From assembly GCA_023417745.1 (NCBI GenBank), contig JAEZEM010000401.1, positions 1 through 11,362 on the forward strand: DNA of 11,362 nt, read 5' to 3'. A program made the position numbers and the translations under genes. This DNA is from Pseudomonadota bacterium. Lineage in GTDB: Bacteria > Desulfobacterota > Desulfovibrionia > Desulfovibrionales > Desulfovibrionaceae. A model generated the notes under the pieces. The model saw nothing but the letters and a program-made list of their open reading frames with translations. It was not told the origin of the DNA and did not search any database. Numbering within the stretch: the stretch's first letter is position 1; each line of letters opens with the position of its first letter. Of the stretch, positions 1 through 7,403 are shown one piece after another.

Positions 1-555
1 GGCCTGCGGGTGCGCTTCCACGACCCGGACCTCATCGAAACCCATATGGAAAACCTGCGCGCCCTGCTGCGCCACGAGCACAAGCTTGGCCCCACCGTGC
101 CCGATGATTTCACCATCATGTCGGCCAGCGAGATTCTCAAGTTTCTGACGGCGTTTACCGGCGGGCTGGTGGCCTTTCTCGGGGTCACGGCCGGGGTGGC
201 CATCCTGGTCGGGGGGTTCGTGCTGGCCAACCTCATGTTTCTGGGCGTCAGTGAACGGCGCGTGGAGATCGGACTGCGCAAGGCCGTGGGGGCAACTTCC
301 GGGGCCATCCTCATCCAATTTCTGGCCGAGGCCGTCTACCTGACCCTGGCCGGGGCCATCCTCGGCGTGGGGCTCGGGGTGGGCCTGGGCGAATCCCTGT
401 CGCGCCTGGGGATGTTGGAGCTGCGCCTGTCGCCCAAGATCTTTGTCCTGTCCCTGGCCGCCGCCCTGGCCATCGCTCTGGCCTTCGGCCTGCGCCCGGC
501 TCGCAAGGCGGCCGGTCTTGATCCCATCGAGGCCCTGCGCGGCGGCGGCGAATAA
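1..555 (+). CDS. MacB/FtsX-type ABC transporter permease, C-terminal part (5' end outside window)
   Basis: The frame is open from base 1 and ends at TAA 553-555, giving 184 visible residues. The GTG at position 10 is probably internal, because the protein continues off the left edge. The visible part is a short periplasmic tail (about residues 1-42) and then an FtsX domain with membrane segments near 47-82, 102-130 and 146-165. Between the first two lies the family signature SERRVEIGLRKAVGATSGAI (residues 84-103), a cytoplasmic loop that contacts the ATPase. The end, PARKAAGLDPIEALR, is typical of MacB-like permeases. Such proteins pair with a MacB/LolD-type ATPase and drive mechanotransmission or export of lipoproteins, peptides or drugs across the envelope. 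The partner would lie upstream, outside the window. The substrate cannot be told. The family call is firm; the subfamily is not. Confidence 0.9.
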   Translation, partial: GLRVRFHDPDLIETHMENLRALLRHEHKLGPTVPDDFTIMSASEILKFLTAFTGGLVAFLGVTAGVAILVGGFVLANLMFLGVSERRVEIGLRKAVGATSGAILIQFLAEAVYLTLAGAILGVGLGVGLGESLSRLGMLELRLSPKIFVLSLAAALAIALAFGLRPARKAAGLDPIEALRGGGE

Positions 556-655
556 CCGCCGGCCCAACCCAAGGGCGTTTTCACGGCCTGCCGCCCTCAT
601 GCCGCGTCCACGAGAAACGCCTCTGGCCTTTCGTAGACAACAAGCAAAACCTTAA

Positions 656-670
656 ATTTTCTAAGAAAAT
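656..670. repeat. AT-rich perfect palindrome ATTTTCT-A-AGAAAAT
   Basis: Two 7-base arms (656-662 and 664-670) around a single A form a perfect inverted repeat in an AT island that stands out from its GC-rich surroundings. A short second inverted repeat, CTTG-N7-CAAG, follows at 674-688. This geometry suits a dimeric DNA-binding regulator or an unwinding/promoter element. No regulator can be named from the sequence. Confidence 0.45.
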
Positions 671-791
671 ACGCTTGTATTGTGCAAGGGACGCAACGCG
701 CCGCCTTGCCGCCGCCCTTCTCTCCCGGTCACTGGAACCAGGGCATCCCAGCCACGCCCCCGCTCCCCTTTTCTTGGATTCCTTCACAGGT

Positions 792-895
792 TTTTCCACT
801 TTTCGTGGACGATAATGCACTTTTTTCCACAGAATAACTCGCATGGAGACGAGCAATACCAGGACATTGCAACCAAGGTGTTGACTTTTTCCACA
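792..895 (+). repeat. Three TTTTCCAC(A/T) boxes in helical phase
   Basis: TTTTCCACT lies at 792-800, TTTTCCACA at 823-831 and TTTTCCACA at 887-895. The last two share the 12-mer TTTTTCCACAGA (822-833 and 886-897). Start-to-start distances are 31 and 64 bp, close to three and six turns of B-DNA, so the boxes would face the same side of the helix. Two copies match the degenerate E. coli-type DnaA box TTWTNCACA exactly, and the first is off at the last base. They precede the gene at 943. They could be DnaA sites or operators of another regulator. Confidence 0.5.
795..809. repeat. Small inverted repeat TCCAC-TTTTC-GTGGA
   Basis: Five-base perfect arms (795-799 and 805-809) flank a 5-base loop and overlap the first TTTTCCAC box. 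The right arm therefore gives a partial reverse-oriented CCAC half-site. It could be a second half-site for the same binding protein. It is short enough to be chance. Confidence 0.3.
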
Positions 896-942
896 GAGGC
901 ACGACATCTGCACAGTCTTGGTAAACCCCAACAGGATGTCCC

Positions 943-2514
943 ATGCCGTATCCGATCCTGTCGCCATTGCGCCGCGTTCTTGCCCTGTGCCTGCTCGTCC
1001 TGGGGGCTTGGACGACCACCCCTCACGCCGCCGTCGAGAATGCCATAGCCTATGCCGATCCCTACGCCGCCTGGGACAAGGCCGGCCTGCGCAGCCCGCC
1101 GCCGACGCCGATGCAGACCGTTTCCGTGCGCGACTACGGCGCCGTGGGCGACGGCCAGCACGACGACAGCGCCGCCTTCGAGAGCGCCGTGGCCGCCGTG
1201 GCCAAGCCGGGCGTGGTCGCCATTCCGGCCGGGACCTACCGCCTCACCCGTACGTTGACGCCGGCAAGCGGCGTGGTCCTTCGCGGAGCCGGCGCCAAGG
1301 CCTCCTTCCTGGTCTTTAACATGGGGGGAAGCGCCGATCCGCTTATTGATTTCACCACCTACAACTCCCGCAGCTGGTCCAGCCTGACCCAGGACGCGCC
1401 GCTCGGCGCGACGAGCATGACCCTGGCCAGCGCCTCGGGCATCGCCGTGGGCGACGTGATGGAGATCGAGCAGCAAAACGACCCGGCCAAGATGTATACC
1501 GACCCGGAGTGGAACCAGGACTGGGCCCAAAGCGTGGTGGGCCAATTCGCGGTCGTCACGGCCGTGTCGGGCAAGGCCGTGTCCCTGGACCGGCCCCTTC
1601 GCGCCGACTACGTCACAAGTCTGTCCGCCCAGGCCAGGGTCTACCGCATGGGAAAAAACGTCGGCATCGAGGACCTGGCCATCCGCCGGGAAGACCCGAG
1701 CAGCGGCGGCGGCGACACCATCCACTTCAAGTATGCCTTCAACTGTTGGGTACGGCGCGTCGAAAGTCTCGACACCGTCAGCGCCCATGTCTACGCCGAA
1801 TCCTCGGCCGCCATCGAGGTGCGCGACTCCACCTTCAAGCGCTCCCACGACTACGGCGACGGCGGGCGCGGCTACGGCGTGAGCCTGGGCCGCCACGTGT
1901 CCGACTGCCTGGTCGAAAACAACGTCTTTAACACCCTGCGCCACGCCATGGTGGTCAGCCAGGGAGCCAACGGCAACGTCTTTGGCTACAACGCCTCAAG
2001 CGTCCGCCGATGCGAGTCCGACGCCTGGACGCCCTGCGACATCTCGGTCCACGGCCACTACCCGTTCCACAATCTTTTCGAAGGCAATCTCGTCGAGGAA
2101 ATCGACGTCACCGATTATTGGGGGCCGGCCGGGCCGGGCAACGTGTTCCTGCGCAACGTGGTCAGCCAGGAAGGCATCGAAATCATGGACGCTTCCCACG
2201 GTCAAGTGGTGTTGGGCAACCTGCTCCTGTCCGGCGGTCCGCTACTGGTGGAGCCGGGCATCACCGGCGTCGTGCTCGCCGCCAACACCATCTTGCCCGC
2301 AGCCAAAGCCAACGGCGGCTGCGACGTCACGGCCGTGCCGGACAGCCTCTACCTTGCCGCCAAGCCTGTCTTTTTCAACTCCACGCCTTGGCCTCTGCTG
2401 GCCGGCGGACAGACCGCCAACCCGGCTTCCATGCGCGCCGACGGAACCCAGCCCGTGCCGTTAACGCCAAATCCAGGTCTCGCCATCGCCATCACCACGC
2501 TGCTGTTGCAATAA
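943..2514 (+). CDS. Secreted right-handed beta-helix protein, pectate-lyase-3-like
   Basis: The product has 523 residues. The ATG at 943 has AGGA 6 nt upstream and begins a Sec signal peptide: basic R10/R11, hydrophobic core about 12-23, likely cleavage near A29/A30. Residues 58-130 carry the N-terminal signature of the Pectate_lyase_3 family: SVRDYGAVGDG (61-71), the acidic HDD (73-75), FESAV, the IPAGTYRL strand turn and LRGAG. An insert rich in W, N and Q follows (about 150-235). Residues 240-455 form the helix ladder with repeated asparagine/hydrophobic rungs such as CLVENNVF, GNVFGYNAS, HNLFEGNLV, GNVFLRNVV and VLGNLLL. Members act on polysaccharides as lyases, hydrolases, epimerases or phage-type depolymerases, or only bind them. 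I see no diagnostic catalytic set, so enzyme activity and substrate remain open. Cysteines at 268, 322, 358, 365 and 460 could form disulfides in the periplasm. The gene stands alone, convergent with the next one. Confidence 0.85.
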   Translation: MPYPILSPLRRVLALCLLVLGAWTTTPHAAVENAIAYADPYAAWDKAGLRSPPPTPMQTVSVRDYGAVGDGQHDDSAAFESAVAAVAKPGVVAIPAGTYRLTRTLTPASGVVLRGAGAKASFLVFNMGGSADPLIDFTTYNSRSWSSLTQDAPLGATSMTLASASGIAVGDVMEIEQQNDPAKMYTDPEWNQDWAQSVVGQFAVVTAVSGKAVSLDRPLRADYVTSLSAQARVYRMGKNVGIEDLAIRREDPSSGGGDTIHFKYAFNCWVRRVESLDTVSAHVYAESSAAIEVRDSTFKRSHDYGDGGRGYGVSLGRHVSDCLVENNVFNTLRHAMVVSQGANGNVFGYNASSVRRCESDAWTPCDISVHGHYPFHNLFEGNLVEEIDVTDYWGPAGPGNVFLRNVVSQEGIEIMDASHGQVVLGNLLLSGGPLLVEPGITGVVLAANTILPAAKANGGCDVTAVPDSLYLAAKPVFFNSTPWPLLAGGQTANPASMRADGTQPVPLTPNPGLAIAITTLLLQ

Positions 2515-2570
2515 GCTCTCCGGCATCGTCCGGACCGATCTTCCCCAGTCCTCGAACGCCTCCGGCATCA

Positions 2571-2605
2571 AGAAAAAGGGCCGGACGCGTTCCCGCATCC
2601 GGCCC
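2571..2605 (-). terminator. Intrinsic terminator of the minus-strand chemoreceptor gene
   Basis: The arms GGGCCGGA (2578-2585) and TCCGGCCC (2598-2605) are perfectly complementary. Inside, GCG-TTCC-CGC extends the stem after one C/A mismatch. On the plus strand the hairpin is preceded by AGAAAAA (2571-2577), so minus-strand transcripts have the stem followed by a U-rich run. It lies 22 bp past the chemoreceptor stop codon (TAA at 2630-2628). It could also block transcripts arriving from the convergent beta-helix gene, but less well, as the T-tract is missing on that side. Confidence 0.85.
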
Positions 2606-2627
2606 CTGGCAGCGCGTCGTGGGCTGG

Positions 2628-4658
2628 TTAGAACCGCTCGAAATCGTCATCCCGGCCGTCGAGATCAATGCCAACGCCGCTGGCGGGCTTGGCGGCTGCG
2701 GCGGACGGCCGCGCCGTCGCCGGACGCCGACCGGCCGCCGGCAGGGCCTTGACCGGACGATAGGCCGTACGTCGGGACGTGGCCCCATCCACCCGGAAAA
2801 AGGCCATGGTGGACTGCAGCTGCTCGGCCTGGCTCGAAAGCTCTTCCGAGGTGGAGGCCATTTCCTCGGAGGCCGAGGCGTTTTGCTGCACCACCTGGTC
2901 GAGCTGCTGGATGGCCCGGTTGATCTGGTCGGCCCCGGAATTCTGTTCCTGGCTGGCGGCGGCGATCTCCTGGACAAGATCGGCCGTGCGCTGGATGTCG
3001 GGCACCATCTTGGTGAGCATGGAACCGGCCCGCTCGGCCACCTGGACGCTTGACGACGAGAGTTCGGAGATTTCGGCGGCGGCGGAACCGCTACGCTCGG
3101 CGAGCTTGCGCACCTCGGCCGCGAACACGGCGAAGCCCTTGCCGTGCTCTCCGGCCCGGGCGGCCTCAATGGCGGCATTAAGGGCCAGCAGGTTGGTCTG
3201 GCGGGCGATCTCCTCAATAATGGAAATCTTCTCGGCGATGTTCTTCATGGCCACCACGGCCGAGACCACGGCTTCGCCGCCTTCCCTGGCGTCCTGGGCG
3301 GCCTTGACGGCGATGGACTGGGTTTGCTGGGCGTTTTCGGCGTTCTGCTTGATGTTGGAGCTCATCTCTTCCATGGACGAGGAGATTTCCTCCACGCTGG
3401 CCGCCTGTTCGGTGGCGCCCTGGGACATGCTCTGAGCCGAGGCCGAAAGTTCCTCGGAGCCCGAGGCCACGTTTTCCGAAGCCGACTGCACCTCGGCCAC
3501 GACCTCGCGCAGCTTGCCTACCATCTCGTTGAGCGACGCGGCCAGGATGCCTATCTCGTCTTTTTGGTCAATGTCGAGCAGCCGGGTGAAATCGCCGTCG
3601 GCCATGGCCTTGGCGAATTCCACGCCCTTGACGACCGGCCCGGTGATGGCCTTGGTCAGGAAGACGGCGATGACCACGCCCAGCATCAGGGCCACGGCCA
3701 GCCCGCCGAGCATCACCGAGGAGGCGGTCCCCAAACTTGCTACGGCGTCGCCCGCGATCTTCGTGGTGGCGTCCATGGCGGCCTTGGCTGTTTCCTCGGC
3801 CGCATCCTGCACGGCGTTGGCGGACTCCAGCCTCTTGGCCGCGATATCCTGGAGCGCCTTGAAATTGTCGAGATAATCCATGAGGGCCTGGCGGTATTTC
3901 TGCGAGGCGTCGCGGATGGCGGTGAGCTGACGGGCGTTGCTCTCGTCACGGGTCTTGGACCGGATGGCGTCAATGGACTGATCAAGCTGGCCAAAGGCTT
4001 TGATGGCGTCCTCGATATGGCGGGGGTCGCGGTAGAGCTGGCCGCGGTAGTTTTCAATCCGAATGGCGGTGATGGAGGTTACGGCATCGGTGGCGCCGTC
4101 GATCTTCTCGGAGCGCTCCAACAGCCCGGCGGCAGCGACGCCGGAAGCGATCTCCTCGCGGATTTTTTTCTGCTGACTTTCGAGATAGCCGTGGCTGTTC
4201 TTGACGATCTCCGCCGCGGAGCCGTCCAAAACCTTGCGCGCTCCGGCTATGGCCTCAATGCGGGCATGAGTGTCGGCAATGAGCTTTTCGTATTCGGTGG
4301 TCTTGGCCTGGGCCTTGGCCACGTTGTCACGCAACTGCACCAGCTGGGGGTATTTGTCGGCATGGGCCTTGGCCTCGGCCAAGGAACGCTTGAGGTCAGC
4401 GAAATTGCGCATGCCGGCGTCGAACTGCTTCTTGTCCTCGGTGTAGCCGTAACTGCGCATTTCAAGCATGGTCTGCAAGGCAGCCCGCTCGACGCTGTTG
4501 GCGATGGCCACTTCCGGGATGTACTCTTGCACCAATCGCGTGGACTGTCCTTCCACGCTGCGCATGTTGAAAACAGCCATGCCCCCCAGGGTGCAGGCGA
4601 TGGCGATCAGGAGCCCAAAACCGATGCTGATTTTGACGCCAAGCTTCAAGTTCTTCAC
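2628..4658 (-). CDS. Methyl-accepting chemotaxis protein with large helical sensor domain and C-terminal pentapeptide
   Basis: This 676-residue inner-membrane receptor signals to CheA/CheW. The start is GTG at 4658, chosen for the GGGGAGG ribosome site (4665-4671) 6 nt away and the basic-hydrophobic N-terminus. Order: TM1 about 10-30; a periplasmic region of about 280 residues (31-310), predicted almost wholly helical and Gln/Ala/Lys-rich, which fits a helical bimodular (HBM-like) or long four-helix sensor; TM2 about 314-335; HAMP about 336-388 with ITGPV and DEIG; then the signalling coiled coil. The hairpin tip is IARQTNLLALNAAIEAARAG (484-503), the CheA/CheW contact. Methylation-type motifs include ASASEEMAS (594-602). 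After residue 622 comes an Ala/Pro/Arg-rich tail ending in DFERF, a pentapeptide-like tether for CheR/CheB. The ligand is unknown. The gene is monocistronic, with its own terminator, and divergent from the permease gene. Confidence 0.95.
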   Translation of the reverse strand: MKNLKLGVKISIGFGLLIAIACTLGGMAVFNMRSVEGQSTRLVQEYIPEVAIANSVERAALQTMLEMRSYGYTEDKKQFDAGMRNFADLKRSLAEAKAHADKYPQLVQLRDNVAKAQAKTTEYEKLIADTHARIEAIAGARKVLDGSAAEIVKNSHGYLESQQKKIREEIASGVAAAGLLERSEKIDGATDAVTSITAIRIENYRGQLYRDPRHIEDAIKAFGQLDQSIDAIRSKTRDESNARQLTAIRDASQKYRQALMDYLDNFKALQDIAAKRLESANAVQDAAEETAKAAMDATTKIAGDAVASLGTASSVMLGGLAVALMLGVVIAVFLTKAITGPVVKGVEFAKAMADGDFTRLLDIDQKDEIGILAASLNEMVGKLREVVAEVQSASENVASGSEELSASAQSMSQGATEQAASVEEISSSMEEMSSNIKQNAENAQQTQSIAVKAAQDAREGGEAVVSAVVAMKNIAEKISIIEEIARQTNLLALNAAIEAARAGEHGKGFAVFAAEVRKLAERSGSAAAEISELSSSSVQVAERAGSMLTKMVPDIQRTADLVQEIAAASQEQNSGADQINRAIQQLDQVVQQNASASEEMASTSEELSSQAEQLQSTMAFFRVDGATSRRTAYRPVKALPAAGRRPATARPSAAAAKPASGVGIDLDGRDDDFERF

Positions 4659-4853
4659 TGCCGGCCTCCCCTTGACGTGGTGGTATCCCGCGCTCGTTGA
4701 TTTCTGGCTTGGAACCGAACCCCGGGCGCGGTCGTCCTCGGATTGTTTGTTTCTGGCCTATTTTGATGCCTCTTGCAACGCAAACCTCACGCTTTTGCGG
4801 ACATGGACCATTGCCTGCGTTTCCAGTAGGGAATACCGCGGGGGAATTGCGCC
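4659..4853. other. Divergent intergenic region between chemoreceptor and YbbP-like permease
   Basis: This 195-bp gap must carry promoters for both divergent genes. It includes the chemoreceptor ribosome site (GGGGAGG on the minus strand, 4665-4671) and a permease ribosome site, GGGGGA at 4840-4845, 8 nt before its ATG. The middle (about 4755-4800) is relatively AT-rich and is the likeliest promoter area. I could not find a convincing -35/-10 pair or a sigma-54 GG-N10-GC element on either strand. Confidence 0.5.
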
Positions 4854-7403
4854 ATGAAAGGCTTCTTGCACGATCTGTTGCTGGCCGGGCGTCTGGCCCG
4901 CCGCGAACTGCGGGCCGGGCTGCGGGGATTTGGCGTCTTCGTGGCCTGCCTGGCTTTGGGCGTTGCCGCCGTGGCCGGCTCCAAAAGCCTGTCCGCCGCC
5001 TATCTGGCCGGCGTGGCCGAGGACGCGGCCGCGCTGCTTGGCGGCGACGTCGAGGCGGCCTTGTCCCTGCGCCCGGCCTCGCCCGAGGAACGAAGCGCCC
5101 TGGCCGCGCTGGGCACGGTCTCCCATGTGGTCACCATGCAGACCATGGCCAGGGGACGGGACGACAACGCCGGCCGCGCCCTGGCCTCGCTCAAGGCCGT
5201 GGACGAGGCCTACCCTTTGTACGGTTCCCTGGACTTGTCGCCACCCATGACCGCCTCCGAGGCCCTGGGGACGCGAAATGGCCTGCCCGGCGCGGTGGCC
5301 GCTCCGGAACTGCTTGCCCGCCTGGGCGCGCGGGTGGGCGACGTCATCCTGGTGGCCGACGTGCCCATGGAGATACGGGCGACCATCGTGCGCGAACCCG
5401 ACGCCGCAACCGGCCTGGTGTCGCTTGGACCGCGCCTGCTTGTGGCCCAAAAGGCCCTGGAAGGAACGGGCCTTATCGGCCCGGGCATGTTCACCCGCCA
5501 CGCCTACCGGATAAAGCTCCCGCCAGGGGCCGACGCCAAGGCCGCCGTCGCCTCTTTGCAGGACGCCTCTCCCAAGGCCGGCTGGCGCGTGCGCGATCTG
5601 GCCTCGGCCCAGCCCGGGTTGACCCGTTTCATGGACCGGCTCGGGGCCGTGACCGGGTTGGTCGGCCTGGCCTCGCTGCTCCTTGGCGGCATCGGGGTGT
5701 CCCAGGCCGTGGCCGGCTATCTGGGGGGGCGCGAAGGCTCCATCGCGGCGCTCAAGTGCCTGGGCGCGCCCAGGCGCGTGGTGGTTTGGACCTATCTGCT
5801 CGCCGTGGCCGCTCAGGGCTGCCTGGGCATCGTCATCGGTTTGGCCGTCGGCGCGTCGCTGCCGCCGCTTGTTGCCCCTCTGGCGGCCGGGGCGCTGCCG
5901 GTGCGCTTGCCGCCCGGCCCCTACCCCGAAGCCCTGGCCCTGGCCGCCGTTTTTGGCGCGCTGGCCGTGCTGGCCTTTTCCCTGCCCCATCTCATGCAGG
6001 CCGGCCGGGTCTCGCCCCTGCTCCTGTTTCGGGGCTACGCCCCGGCCGGCAACGGCCGCCTGCCCTGGCGCGACGCCCTGCCGGGCATTGCTGCTCTGGC
6101 CGGGCTTTTCGCCCTGGCCGTCCTGGCCACGCCCAACCGCCGGCTGGGCCTCGGCTTTGTCGTGGCGGCCCTGGGCGCAGCGGCCATCTTCCGACTGCTG
6201 GCGGCGGCCACGGTACGGCTCATGCGGCTGGCGCCGCTGCATCGCCCCGGGCTTTTCTCCCTGGCCCTTCGGGCCGTGGCCCGGCCCGGCAACCAGGTGG
6301 CCCGGGTATTGGCCGCGCTCGGCCTCGGGCTCTCCACCCTGGCCGCCATGACCCAGGTGGAAGCCAATTTCCGCCAGGCTTTTGTGGAAGACATCCCCAA
6401 AACCGCGCCGGACTACTTTTTCGTCGATGTCCAACCGAACCAGTTGCCGGCCTTTCTGGAAACGGCCAGAAGCGTGGCCGGCGTCACCCGGGTGGACGCC
6501 TCGCCCATGATCCGGGGGCGCGTGGTGGCCGTAAACGGCGAGGCCCCGGAGGAGTCGCGGGTCAGCGAAGACGTGCGCTGGGCCGTTTCGGGCGACCGGG
6601 GGCTGTCGTTTGCCGCAGCCATGCCCGAGGGCACGCGTCTGATCGAGGGGGCGTGGTGGCCGCCGGATTATGCGGGCGAGCCGCTGGTCTCGGTGGAGGA
6701 AGCCGTGGCCAAGGGCATCGGCGTCGGGGTCGGCGACACGGTGACGGTCAACGTGCTCGGCCGGGAGATCACGGCCCGCATCGCCAGCCTTCGCCGGGTC
6801 AACTGGCTGACTCTGGGCATCAACTACGTCTTTGTCTTCTCGCCAAACGCCCTGGACGGGCTGCCGGCCACCTGGCTGGCCACGGCCTACACCGACAAGG
6901 CCGCCGGCAAGGCCCCGGGCGAGGCGGTTTTTACCGCCGTCACGGAGCGCTTCCCCAACGTCACGGTGGTCGGCATCGGCGACGCCCTGACCGAAGTGCT
7001 GGCCGTGGCCGACAAGGTGTCCTCGGCCGTGCGCGCCGCCGCCGCCGCCACCCTCGGAGCCGGACTGCTCGTCCTTGTCCAGTCCCTGGCCGCGGGCCTT
7101 AGGCGGCGGGCCTACGAGACCGTGATTTACAAAGTCTGCGGCGCGACCCGGCGCGACATCATGACGGTGCTGTGTCTGGAAAACGCCCTGCTCGGGCTGT
7201 TGGCGGGCCTGGTGGCCCTGGCCGTGGGCACGGCCGTGTCGTTTGGGTTTACGACGTATTTCATGGAGCTGCCGTTTTCGGTCTTTGCCGGCCCGGCCGC
7301 CTTGGTGGTGGCGGCGGCCACCGCCCTGACCCTGGTTTTCGGCTCGGCCGGAGCCTTTGCCATGCTCACCCGACGGGCGCTGCCGTATCTGCGAAACGAA
7401 TAG
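4854..7403 (+). CDS. YbbP-like large ABC transporter permease (COG3127 type)
   Basis: The product has 849 residues, the usual length for the YbbP family of double-FtsX permeases. Start ATG 4854 follows GGGGGA by 8 nt. The N-terminus has the family pattern of a basic RRELRAGLRGF (16-26) and then TM1 (about 27-45) with ACLALGVAAVAG. A first extracytoplasmic domain (about 46-260) is followed by FtsX domain 1 with membrane segments near 264-288, 310-340 and 358-378. Two more segments lie at about 409-426 and 431-452, then one at 482-500. The second extracytoplasmic domain is about 501-718. FtsX domain 2 has segments near 725-748, 773-800 and 814-836, with the coupling loop AYETVIYKVCGATRRDIM (753-770). 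It ends in RRALPYLRNE, as the family does. Homologues normally sit beside a YbbA-like ATPase and sometimes the TesA esterase gene. Neither is here, since the next gene is convergent 6 bp away. Envelope lipid or lipoprotein handling is proposed for the family but not settled. Confidence 0.88.
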   Translation: MKGFLHDLLLAGRLARRELRAGLRGFGVFVACLALGVAAVAGSKSLSAAYLAGVAEDAAALLGGDVEAALSLRPASPEERSALAALGTVSHVVTMQTMARGRDDNAGRALASLKAVDEAYPLYGSLDLSPPMTASEALGTRNGLPGAVAAPELLARLGARVGDVILVADVPMEIRATIVREPDAATGLVSLGPRLLVAQKALEGTGLIGPGMFTRHAYRIKLPPGADAKAAVASLQDASPKAGWRVRDLASAQPGLTRFMDRLGAVTGLVGLASLLLGGIGVSQAVAGYLGGREGSIAALKCLGAPRRVVVWTYLLAVAAQGCLGIVIGLAVGASLPPLVAPLAAGALPVRLPPGPYPEALALAAVFGALAVLAFSLPHLMQAGRVSPLLLFRGYAPAGNGRLPWRDALPGIAALAGLFALAVLATPNRRLGLGFVVAALGAAAIFRLLAAATVRLMRLAPLHRPGLFSLALRAVARPGNQVARVLAALGLGLSTLAAMTQVEANFRQAFVEDIPKTAPDYFFVDVQPNQLPAFLETARSVAGVTRVDASPMIRGRVVAVNGEAPEESRVSEDVRWAVSGDRGLSFAAAMPEGTRLIEGAWWPPDYAGEPLVSVEEAVAKGIGVGVGDTVTVNVLGREITARIASLRRVNWLTLGINYVFVFSPNALDGLPATWLATAYTDKAAGKAPGEAVFTAVTERFPNVTVVGIGDALTEVLAVADKVSSAVRAAAAATLGAGLLVLVQSLAAGLRRRAYETVIYKVCGATRRDIMTVLCLENALLGLLAGLVALAVGTAVSFGFTTYFMELPFSVFAGPAALVVAAATALTLVFGSAGAFAMLTRRALPYLRNE

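Larger units (their letters stand above)
556..942. other. 387-bp gene-free region upstream of the beta-helix gene
   Basis: I see no credible gene here. The minus-strand frame at 581-967 is rich in Arg, Lys and Cys, shows no recognisable fold, and runs into the start of the next gene. The stretch contains a 6-bp inverted repeat across the upstream stop codon (543-561, no T-tract), an AT island at about 645-685, a pyrimidine-rich block at about 700-780, and three TTTTCCAC(A/T) boxes between 792 and 895. It most likely holds the promoter and control sites of the 943-2514 gene, but no confident -35/-10 pair was found. TTGACT at 881-886 is a good -35 without a matching -10. Confidence 0.6.

Noticed and set aside
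543..561. Hairpin over the stop codon of the left-edge permease as a terminator
   Set aside because: The 6-bp stem includes the stop codon and is not followed by a T-run, so it does not meet the intrinsic terminator pattern.
792..895. Origin of replication, because of DnaA-like boxes
   Set aside because: There are only two exact matches and one near match, with no dnaA, dnaN, gidA or parAB nearby and no adjacent AT-rich unwinding region beyond short runs. The boxes are kept only as a possible regulatory array.
581..967. Minus-strand 128-codon frame covering the gene-free region
   Set aside because: The composition is unlike a protein from this genome (scattered Cys, Arg and Lys, rare codons), no family is recognisable, and it would overlap the signal peptide of the next gene.
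784..1944. Long minus-strand frame (386 codons) opposite the beta-helix gene
   Set aside because: Its Gly/Ala/His/Val-rich low-complexity translation has no fold or ribosome site, whereas the plus strand encodes a signal peptide and a recognised family. It is a high-GC shadow.
3144..4700. Plus-strand 518-codon frame opposite the first chemoreceptor
   Set aside because: The translation is Gly/His/Leu/Asp-rich repetition, typical of the antisense of a coiled-coil gene. The minus strand has a complete receptor with ribosome site and terminator.
4758..6434. 558-codon minus-strand frame opposite the permease
   Set aside because: It is Gly/Gln/His-rich low complexity with no domain and no start signal. 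It is antisense shadow.
4697..7102. 801-codon frame overlapping the permease on the same strand
   Set aside because: It is an Arg/Gly/Pro-rich out-of-frame reading of a GC-rich membrane protein, with no membrane segments or motifs. The 4854-7403 frame has the full YbbP pattern.
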